Origin: Candidatus Aminicenantota bacterium
GTDB lineage: Bacteria; Acidobacteriota; UBA4820; DSQY01
NCBI GenBank assembly: GCA_027365515.1
Contig: DAHXMK010000197.1
Location: 1-13,260 of the forward strand
DNA: 13,260 nt
Direction: 5' to 3'
The translations under genes and the position numbers were made by a program. The notes under the pieces were generated by a model that saw only the letters and a list, made by a program, of their open reading frames with translations, made no database searches and had not been told where the DNA came from. Below, in pieces: positions 6,781-13,260 of this stretch. Every line of letters starts with the position of its first letter. The stretch's first letter is position 1.

Positions 6781-9700
6781 ATGCGCATCAATAAAAGAGT
6801 TCTCGTTTGGCTGGGGGTTGCGGTTTGCTCGGTGGCCTCCTTCGCTCAGATACCAGGTGAATCCTGGGTACGCATAGGCCTTTTGGGAGGCAACATCAGC
6901 GCCATAGGCGTAAGCCCCAGCTACGAGGGCGACGGAATCATTTTCGCCGCGGTCGCCGGGTCGGGCCTCGCCAGAAGCACCGACAGGGGCCTCCACTGGA
7001 CCGTGATTACCTCCATCCCGACCAACGCCAAGGTCTCCGCCATCGCCTTCGCCAAAGGCTGGAAGATAGATAACTCGGCTCCGATGTGGGCCGCCACGGA
7101 TCAGGGCCACGTCTACATGTCGAAGGACGGATTCAACAGCGTTACCTTCGATACCGTGATAACCGATAGAAACGGCACCGTCTGGCCGGTTTCATGCCTC
7201 GCCGTGCCTTGGGCCGGAAGTTACACCGACAACGTCTTCGCCGGCACTTTGGGCGGGGGCGTCTCCAGAAGCACAGACGGAGGACAGACCTACGCAAACA
7301 CCGCCGGGGCCACTCCGGACTGCCGCGCGCTGGCGGCCGGTCCCAGCGGCCAGGTTTTGGGGGCTTTCTACTCCTCCAAACTCCAGCCGGTCTATCAATT
7401 CGTTGGCGAGTGGAGCCTCAAATCTACCGGGCTGCCGACTGGAATCGTTCCAACGGCGCTTCATATCGCCTCTTCGAACGATCAGGCCGTCTGGCTGGGC
7501 ACGGAGGCGTTCGGGCTGTGGCGCTCCACCAACGCGGCAGCCAGTTGGGGAACGGCCTGCGGAGCCACCGGCCAGGGGGTCAGCTTCTCCGTCGGCGCGG
7601 TCGCCGCCTGCCCAAACTTCTTTAAGGATGGCGAGGCGTGGGAAGGACGCTCCGACGGGCTCTTTATATCCACCGATGGCGCAGTAAGCTGCTCGCTCGA
7701 CGGGTTGTACGGCTCCGTTACCTCCATTGCCTTCGCACCGGAGTACCACGTCTCCTCGTCGAGCTGTGACGCCTTCATCGGCACGACGAACGGCCTCTTT
7801 CTGAAGTCATGCGCCGCTGGCGCCCTGCCGCCACCGGAGGTTAACAGGACCCCGCAGGTGATTCCCGTCGACGTGCTGGCCATGTCGAGGGCCGGCACGC
7901 CTGACGCGCCCGGCGTTTGGGGCGGTTCACCTGGCCTCGGGCTGATCCGTGGAATTTACAGGCTGGACATGCTCCAATACAACGCTTCGGGCGCTTTCAA
8001 CAACAGGCTCCCCAACATAGCGGCAGTTCGCCTGCCCTATAGTTACAAGGTGGGCGGCACCTGCGGCACCGATTCGCAGACGGTCTTCGTCGCCGAAAAA
8101 ACGCTCGGCGTTTTCAGGAGCCAGGATGACGGCGCCTCTTGGACCAAGTTGGATCTGAACGCCCAAGGCGCTCCCACCTGGCCTTCGAACGTGATGGTCA
8201 ACGATCTTGCCGTCGTTCCCAACTACCTGACCGGCACCGCAAACCGCGAAATCCTCTACGCCGCTACCACGAGGGGAATCTACAGATGGGACGGCTCCAG
8301 TACCGGCTGGGTGCAGGCCTGCGCCGACTGGATCGGGAACGTGACCAGAGTCGCCGTGCCGCTGACTTACGACAAAACCCAGGCGCCGAGCTCGAAGGCC
8401 CCTTATCACTGCGTCTTTTTCGCCTCCGACAACCACGTTGACGCCACGACGGGGCTCGTGGGCGGGCTCTTCTTCTCCTACGACGACGCTACTCGGTTCG
8501 CTCCCTTCACGGCCATGCTGGGAGTCAAGGACATTACCGCCATTGGCTTTTCCCGCTATTTCGGAATCACCTACCAGAGCCTGCAAGAATGGCTTGCATT
8601 CGTCTCCAGGGCCACCGGCACCGACTCGCCTTCTGGCTCGGTCTTTTACAACAGCTACATGCCGGCATCGGGCGTCCCGTGGTGCAGCTTTGACGCGGGG
8701 CTTGGCACCACGCCGAATGTCAGGGACATGGAGGCCGAGCCTCGATACCGCGCGGGTTCCTACGGCACCTACGACGTGCACCTAGCCCTTGCCGCCTCGG
8801 ACGGCCCCTACTACTGCGACTTCGACAGGGCCAACAATTCGGACGGGTGCGGTTCGGCCCGCTATTTATGGAAAAAGGCCTCGGTCAAAGTGGGCTTCCA
8901 GTGCCCCGACACCCTTTCAATAACCTATGCCACTCAGGGAAGCGGCATGTATCTCGGCCTCGGCACGCCGGAAGACGGAATCTTCTTTTCCACGGACTAC
9001 GGGGTTACTTACCAGAAAAAGGGCACCGGCTACACCTCGCTTCCGAACGACGTTTACAGCATCATGCCCCACATGAGGATGGACACGGTTATCCTTTTCG
9101 CCTCCTCCCCGACCTACGGCGTCTTCGTGAGCACCGACAAGGGCGCCTCCTTCAAGCCCTGGAACGCCGGCAGCGGCGCCCCCTGCGTTGTTTCAAGCGC
9201 TTACGGCCTCGGCATGATGCCCGACAGGATACCGCCGACGACGGGCGGCCCCTATCCCAACGGGGCCGACGTGGTCTGGGCCGGTTCCGGCGACTCGGGC
9301 ATCGTTTACCGCCCGATCCTTTACGATGCCAACACCAATACGGTCAGCCTCGACGATTTCTCCTGGATAAACACCAACACGACGGCCGGCCGGTTCGAGC
9401 GGTTCGAGATGCTGGATACCACCGGCCAGCAGAACAAAATCCGCGCCTCCAGCCCGACGCTCGGCTTCTACACTTGCGACAAGACCTTTTACGACACCTG
9501 GAACCCCGACAACAGCGGCCTCACGGCCACCACCTGCACGGCGATCCGATACGGCTACCAGAGCTCCGATCCAGTCCCCGTGACGAGCGGCCAGACGGTT
9601 GCCGGCTCCGTCGGCCAAGCCCAATGGAACTATTACAGCCTCAACGTCCCCTACGGGACGACCGACATCCACTTCTTCATGGATGATTTGGATGACACCG

Positions 9701-12471
9701 GTCCCATGGACCCGGACATGTACATCCGTTACGGCGCCCTGCCGACCGAGACATTGTGGGATTACCGGCCTTACATTAACGGCGACGAGAGCGTCTGCGT
9801 CCTGCCCACCTCTTTCACTCTGCTGAACGAGAACTTCGAGGAGACGTGGGGCCCTTACGGCAACGTGCCGCCGCCGCAGTGGACGATTTACGACTACGGC
9901 GATGAGGCCGTCAAGACCTGGAATACCAACGACTGGTACAACTACGACCGGGGTGATTCTTACGGCCACGTGGCCCGCGTCTACTACTACCCGGTGGAGA
10001 ACCAGAACGAATGGCTTATGAGCCCGGCGTTTTCGATTCCCTCCGGCGCGCTGAGCGTCAACCTTGAGTATGACCACTACTTCCAGGAGTACAGCTCAAC
10101 GGGGGCCGAACACGGGCAGGTCTGGTATCGCTCGAACGAGAGCGGCTGGATTTTGCTGAAAGACTACAACGCGACGACTGCCAACATGGCCCACGAAACG
10201 ATTTCTCTGCTCGCCCATCGCGGTGAAACCAACGTGCAGATTCTCTTCCTATATACTGGGTATAACGGCTGGCAGTGGCAGATAGACAACGTCAAAGTCT
10301 CGGGCCAGTCGCTCAACTATGGCACCTGGTACATCGGCGTTCGCGGCTTCTCGGCGGGCACGAGCAGTTACGAGCTTACCTCTACGTTAAACTCCGGCTG
10401 CACAAGCTTCGCGGCGCCGGTCGCCGGCACGGGCAAGGCACCCGTTGACGAAAGGGCGCTCATCGCCAGCATCCTCCCCGGCCCCCTGGCGCCGACTGCG
10501 GGTTCCATCTGGGGCACCGTCAACAACACCGGCGGCGGAGGCGGCGTCTGGAAGGGGACCGATTCTACCGCTATCGTCGCTTCGCCGGTGCCGGGACCAT
10601 CGGCCATTACTTGGGAACAGAGAAACGGCTCGGGCGCCGGGGCACTCACCAACCTCAACACCCAGTGCGTCCAGCAACTGCCCGATTTGACGCTCGTAGC
10701 CGGCTGTCTCGGCAACGTCTTCTACTCGCCCGCCCCCGACCAGGGGCTCACGACGTGGGTTGACTCTACGGCCAAAGTCGCTAACCCTGGAAGCAACGAC
10801 TTCAGGGACCTTCTCCTCTGCTCGAATGGCGACCTCTTAATCGCCGCAAACGGAACCGGCACCGGCATTTCGGCCGGCGGCGTCTGGCTCTCCGGCGACA
10901 AGGGGCGCGACTGGATGAAGATTTCGGAGGGTTTCGACGCGGCAAGCCAGCGGCTGGAGGACCTTGCCCACGACACGGTCACCGGCAACGTTCAGTACTA
11001 CACCTCAACGGATGGCACCGGGCTATACACCCGCACCATCACCGCCCAGCCCTATCCCACGGTGACGTCCCTCCTTCCAAACAGCGGCCCAACCACGGGA
11101 AACAGCGTCATCACCGTCACCGGCACCGGCTTCTCCACCGCCTGTCCCACCGGCGATCCGGCAGACTGCCAGGCGGTTGGACCGGTCGTGCTCTTCGGAG
11201 ACAAGGAAGTGGTAGCCACTTACGACAGCCCATCGAGCCTTACCTGCACCGTGCCCGCGCACGCCGCCGGGGTGGTCCTGGTGACTGTCCGCAACCCCGA
11301 CACGCGCCAGGGCGGTACCCGTGCCTACAACTACACGTGCACTGCGCCCCTGAGCCTGACGAACAACTCCGCAAGCGACATAGACTGTACCGATTCCGGC
11401 GTCAGCGTAACATGGAGCCAGGACGCGGGCGATTGGGCCGACGAGGACAGCGGAACGCGCACCTACGATGTTCTCAGGAATGGTGCCATCATCGCATCGA
11501 GCCTATCTTATGGAACGGTGTCATACACCGACACGACGGGCACGAATGGAACGAGCTACACCTACCAGGTCCGCTATAGAAACGGGTGCGGCGTGACGGC
11601 AACTACCACTGGCGTCTCCGCCGCCGACTACGTCACTCCGGGAGCGCCATCAATTACCAGCATCACCGACCAGAACGCCTGCGCGCAATCGGGCATTCAG
11701 GCCTATTTCAACCTGGGAAGCGGCGCGACCCAGCACGCCTTGTTGAAAGACGGGGTGCAGGTGGTAGACAACTACAAGAGCGGCGATCCCTACAACCCGG
11801 GCGACACGGCAAGCCACGCCTACGTCGTGCGCGCTTTCGCTGGAACCTCCTGCTACACGGACTCGCTGAGCTCCAGCTTCGCCGACGCGAACAACACGCC
11901 CGGGGCGCCCGTCATCAACGCCGTTACCGACAACAACCCGTACGCGCAGGATGGCGTAAGGGTCACCTTCACCGGCGGCGCCGGCGCGGCCTCCCATCAG
12001 CTCTGGAAGGACGGCGGCTTCGTGGTTGCCAGTTACGCCTCCGGCGACCTTTATGACCCAGGCGACACCCTAAGCCATTCTTATGTCGTCCGGGCGGTCA
12101 ACGGTTCCTGCACAACCGACTCGGCTTCCATGAGCGGGACGGATCAGTTCCTCGCGCCGCTTGAGGTGCCGAACGACAGCCTGGTCTGGACTGGATCAAC
12201 CAAAGACACCCTCTCATGGTCCGTGGCGACGGGAGCGACCGGGTACCGAGTTTACAGAGCCGATCAGAACGAGATCAAAAACCTGCCGGGCGGAGCAAAG
12301 GTGTGCGTATCCTACGACGGCGCCGACCCGGCGAGCGGGGCGATATTGACGACGAATCCTCCGGCCGGGAGCTTCTACTGGTACCTCGCCGTCGGCTACA
12401 ACGGCGCCGGAGAAGGCAGCGCTGGAACCGGGCGCGTCTTAAGCTCCACCGGCGCCTGCGCCACGCCGTAG
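6781..12471 (+). CDS. Large exported Asp-box beta-propeller protein with PPC, anchor-J-like, IPT/TIG and FN3-like domains
   Basis: A 1896-residue exported protein of unknown function. The ATG at 6781 has AAGGAGAGG about 7 bases upstream and starts a signal peptide (MRINKR, hydrophobic core, cut probably after Ala22). Residues 25-910 are propeller-like with Asp-boxes of the form S-T-D-x-G-x-x-W/F/Y at about 66, 114, 164, 249, 297, 447, 566, 737 and 784; another lies at 1371. Residues 930-1204 are a bacterial pre-peptidase C-terminal (PPC) domain: DPDMYIRYG (977) and WYIGVRGFSAG (1183). It is interrupted at about 1010-1177 by a jelly-roll-like segment from NENFEE to IDNVKVSG, resembling choice-of-anchor J/MAM domains. 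Propeller-like sequence resumes to 1420, followed by an IPT/TIG domain (1425-1518) and four FN3-like repeats (1524-1890). Cysteines are many, as expected outside the cytoplasm. It ends in ACATP with no LPXTG, PEP-CTERM or type IX tail, so it is probably released or held by an unknown route. No catalytic site was recognised; binding or adhesion is a guess. Confidence 0.88.
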   Translation: MRINKRVLVWLGVAVCSVASFAQIPGESWVRIGLLGGNISAIGVSPSYEGDGIIFAAVAGSGLARSTDRGLHWTVITSIPTNAKVSAIAFAKGWKIDNSAPMWAATDQGHVYMSKDGFNSVTFDTVITDRNGTVWPVSCLAVPWAGSYTDNVFAGTLGGGVSRSTDGGQTYANTAGATPDCRALAAGPSGQVLGAFYSSKLQPVYQFVGEWSLKSTGLPTGIVPTALHIASSNDQAVWLGTEAFGLWRSTNAAASWGTACGATGQGVSFSVGAVAACPNFFKDGEAWEGRSDGLFISTDGAVSCSLDGLYGSVTSIAFAPEYHVSSSSCDAFIGTTNGLFLKSCAAGALPPPEVNRTPQVIPVDVLAMSRAGTPDAPGVWGGSPGLGLIRGIYRLDMLQYNASGAFNNRLPNIAAVRLPYSYKVGGTCGTDSQTVFVAEKTLGVFRSQDDGASWTKLDLNAQGAPTWPSNVMVNDLAVVPNYLTGTANREILYAATTRGIYRWDGSSTGWVQACADWIGNVTRVAVPLTYDKTQAPSSKAPYHCVFFASDNHVDATTGLVGGLFFSYDDATRFAPFTAMLGVKDITAIGFSRYFGITYQSLQEWLAFVSRATGTDSPSGSVFYNSYMPASGVPWCSFDAGLGTTPNVRDMEAEPRYRAGSYGTYDVHLALAASDGPYYCDFDRANNSDGCGSARYLWKKASVKVGFQCPDTLSITYATQGSGMYLGLGTPEDGIFFSTDYGVTYQKKGTGYTSLPNDVYSIMPHMRMDTVILFASSPTYGVFVSTDKGASFKPWNAGSGAPCVVSSAYGLGMMPDRIPPTTGGPYPNGADVVWAGSGDSGIVYRPILYDANTNTVSLDDFSWINTNTTAGRFERFEMLDTTGQQNKIRASSPTLGFYTCDKTFYDTWNPDNSGLTATTCTAIRYGYQSSDPVPVTSGQTVAGSVGQAQWNYYSLNVPYGTTDIHFFMDDLDDTGPMDPDMYIRYGALPTETLWDYRPYINGDESVCVLPTSFTLLNENFEETWGPYGNVPPPQWTIYDYGDEAVKTWNTNDWYNYDRGDSYGHVARVYYYPVENQNEWLMSPAFSIPSGALSVNLEYDHYFQEYSSTGAEHGQVWYRSNESGWILLKDYNATTANMAHETISLLAHRGETNVQILFLYTGYNGWQWQIDNVKVSGQSLNYGTWYIGVRGFSAGTSSYELTSTLNSGCTSFAAPVAGTGKAPVDERALIASILPGPLAPTAGSIWGTVNNTGGGGGVWKGTDSTAIVASPVPGPSAITWEQRNGSGAGALTNLNTQCVQQLPDLTLVAGCLGNVFYSPAPDQGLTTWVDSTAKVANPGSNDFRDLLLCSNGDLLIAANGTGTGISAGGVWLSGDKGRDWMKISEGFDAASQRLEDLAHDTVTGNVQYYTSTDGTGLYTRTITAQPYPTVTSLLPNSGPTTGNSVITVTGTGFSTACPTGDPADCQAVGPVVLFGDKEVVATYDSPSSLTCTVPAHAAGVVLVTVRNPDTRQGGTRAYNYTCTAPLSLTNNSASDIDCTDSGVSVTWSQDAGDWADEDSGTRTYDVLRNGAIIASSLSYGTVSYTDTTGTNGTSYTYQVRYRNGCGVTATTTGVSAADYVTPGAPSITSITDQNACAQSGIQAYFNLGSGATQHALLKDGVQVVDNYKSGDPYNPGDTASHAYVVRAFAGTSCYTDSLSSSFADANNTPGAPVINAVTDNNPYAQDGVRVTFTGGAGAASHQLWKDGGFVVASYASGDLYDPGDTLSHSYVVRAVNGSCTTDSASMSGTDQFLAPLEVPNDSLVWTGSTKDTLSWSVATGATGYRVYRADQNEIKNLPGGAKVCVSYDGADPASGAILTTNPPAGSFYWYLAVGYNGAGEGSAGTGRVLSSTGACATP
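11635..12147 (+). repeat. Tandem FN3-like protein repeat (two units)
   Basis: Two consecutive units of about 87 and 84 residues, beginning TPGAPSITSITD and TPGAPVINAVTD, lie within the exported protein. They share the AQxG, LxKDG, YxSGD, YxPGD, SHxYVVRA and TDS positions in the same order. The boundary is near 11895/11896. They differ at many codons, so the duplication is not recent. Confidence 0.8.
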
Positions 12472-12483
12472 AAAGGCAGGCTT

Positions 12484-12821
12484 GTAGGAGGGCTCTCCAG
12501 AGCCCGATTGCGAATGGATTGGCGCATCGGCGTCTGGAGATGCCTCCCACAGCGGAACATTCGCCCCTGTGGGAGGGTTCTCCAGAGCCCGATGTGGTAG
12601 GGCTCTCTAGGAGGGTTCTCCAGAACCCGATTGCGCAGGCATTCGCGCTCATCGGCATCTGGAGATGCCTCCCACGGCGGGACATTCGCATCGGCGTCTG
12701 GAGACGCCTCCCACGGCGGGACATTCGCCCCTGTGGGAGGGCTCTCCAGAGCCCGATTGTCTTTGTGGGAGGGCTCTCCAGAGCCCGATGGTCTTTGTAG
12801 GAGGGTTCTCCTGAACCGGGT
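12484..12821. repeat. REP/BIME array, nine hairpins in both orientations
   Basis: Nine copies of a 25-base element lie between the exported-protein gene and the RAYT gene. Plus orientation: 12484-12508, 12569-12593, 12607-12631, 12733-12757, 12765-12789 and 12797-12821 (last one degenerate). Minus orientation: 12526-12550, 12651-12675 and 12690-12714. Each reads GTGGGAG or GTAGGAG (a foot like that of known REPs; the 12607 copy begins CTAGGAG), then a stem such as GGCTCT-CC-AGAGCC, then CGAT. A further fragment is at 12597-12608. Copies in opposite orientation are joined by a shared spacer (GGCGGGACATTCGC and variants); the last three direct copies are joined by 7-base spacers ending TCTTT. 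None is followed by a T-run, so they are not ordinary terminators, although the first lies 18 bases past the stop codon and could protect or end that mRNA. Apart from the array, 12472-12841 holds no gene. Confidence 0.92.
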
Positions 12822-12841
12822 TCAGGCGTTTAGGGGACATC

Positions 12842-13260
12842 ATGGATAAGGATGCAGCCGAGGGCAATCCCCATTCATGCAGGTTGCGAAAAGGGCGCCA
12901 CTCCCTGCCCGGCCATGCTTACGCTGTCACAAAATGCACTGATGGCCGCCGGCCAATTTTGGCCGGCGGCGCGGCGGCTATCGTCATTGATGCATTGAAG
13001 GCAATCCATCAAAAAGGCGCGGCCGATTGCCTGGGCTTTGTTGTAATGCCGGACCACCTTCACGCCGTGCTTTGGCTTCATAGCGGCCAATTGTCCGATG
13101 TGATCGCTTCCTTCGCCAAATTTACCGCCAGAAAGATCAACAAGCTTGGAAACACGAACGGCGCCATTTGGCAGGAGGGATTTTACGACCATGCCATTCG
13201 GGGGGAAGAATCTCTGCGGGGTTGCCTTGAATACATGAGATACAACCCAGTCAGGGCAGG
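12842..13260 (+). CDS. REP-associated tyrosine transposase (RAYT), 3' end cut by window edge
   Basis: A Y1/HUH single-strand transposase of the TnpA-REP family, which in characterised relatives cuts and joins REP hairpins using one tyrosine. The visible 139 residues begin at the ATG at 12842, with AGGGG about 5 bases upstream. They include the N-terminal family segment RLRKGRHSLPGHAYAVT (14-30), the metal-binding HUH motif in MPDHLHAVLWL (His72 and His74), the segment IWQEGFYDHAIR (109-120) carrying the likely nucleophile Tyr115, and the family-typical CLEYMRYNPVRA at the end. All expected catalytic residues are present and the frame is unbroken, so the gene may be functional as far as seen. 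It follows the REP array by 20 bases, the arrangement expected if these REPs are its substrates. Confidence 0.93.
   Translation, partial: MDKDAAEGNPHSCRLRKGRHSLPGHAYAVTKCTDGRRPILAGGAAAIVIDALKAIHQKGAADCLGFVVMPDHLHAVLWLHSGQLSDVIASFAKFTARKINKLGNTNGAIWQEGFYDHAIRGEESLRGCLEYMRYNPVRA

Noticed and set aside
7927..10077. Long minus-strand frames at 7927-8781 and 9193-10077, and plus frame 8847-9686
   Set aside because: They lie inside the exported-protein gene in other frames, show Arg/Val/Gly-rich composition typical of GC-rich shadows, and contain no domain.
12490..12505. Rho-independent terminator after the exported-protein gene
   Set aside because: The GC-rich hairpin is not followed by a T-run and is simply the first REP copy; a terminating effect is possible but not shown.
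12216..12800. Plus-strand reading frame of 194 codons, and minus-strand frame 12275-12724
   Set aside because: Both run from the end of the exported-protein gene through the REP array; their repetitive peptides are translated REPs and they have no convincing start.
12484..12821. CRISPR array
   Set aside because: Repeats occur in both orientations, vary in the stem and have irregular 7-19 base spacers, partly conserved themselves; this is a REP/BIME pattern.
12875..13192. Minus-strand frame of 105 codons
   Set aside because: It is antisense to the RAYT gene, whose HUH and Tyr motifs are clear in the plus frame.

Overview
The window is GC-rich (roughly 60 percent by eye) bacterial DNA, dense with genes. 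A Tat translocase, an MMPL/RND-type transporter, a sigma-54 activator and a large Sec-exported beta-propeller protein point to a Gram-negative-type bacterium. The order of genes and the RAYT/REP element would fit a proteobacterial, deltaproteobacterial or related uncultured lineage, but nothing here fixes the taxon.

Left part (1-6443, all minus strand): one tightly packed transcription unit, read right to left. It holds acylphosphatase, tRNA-Arg(CCT), a membrane-anchored TPR protein of the YfgM type, a GAF/AAA+/Fis sigma-54 activator, PgsA (phosphatidylglycerophosphate synthase), an 849-residue MMPL/RND transporter, a TatB/TatA-type subunit and the start of TatC. Junctions are very short: TAATG overlap, a ribosome binding site overlapping the previous stop codon, or gaps of 8-52 bases. 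The common theme is the cell envelope: phospholipid synthesis, lipid or hydrophobic-solute transport, protein export and a periplasmic TPR helper.

Middle (6444-6780): a divergent intergenic region. On the acylphosphatase side it has a perfect inverted repeat containing TATAAT directly against the start codon, followed by one stray REP-like hairpin. On the plus-strand side it has a good sigma-70-type promoter with a CRP/FNR-like palindrome at about -42.

Right part (6781-12471, plus strand): one gene for an exported protein of 1896 residues. It has about ten Asp-box (BNR-like) propeller repeats, a PPC domain that appears to be split by an inserted jelly-roll 'choice-of-anchor J' type domain, an IPT/TIG domain and four fibronectin-III-like C-terminal repeats.

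Far right (12472-13260): nine 25-base REP hairpins in both orientations, whose stems covary (one pair occurs as all four Watson-Crick pairs). They sit directly upstream of a REP-associated tyrosine transposase (RAYT) gene cut by the window edge. This REP/RAYT element, with a stray copy 6 kb away at 6465, is the most notable system in the window.
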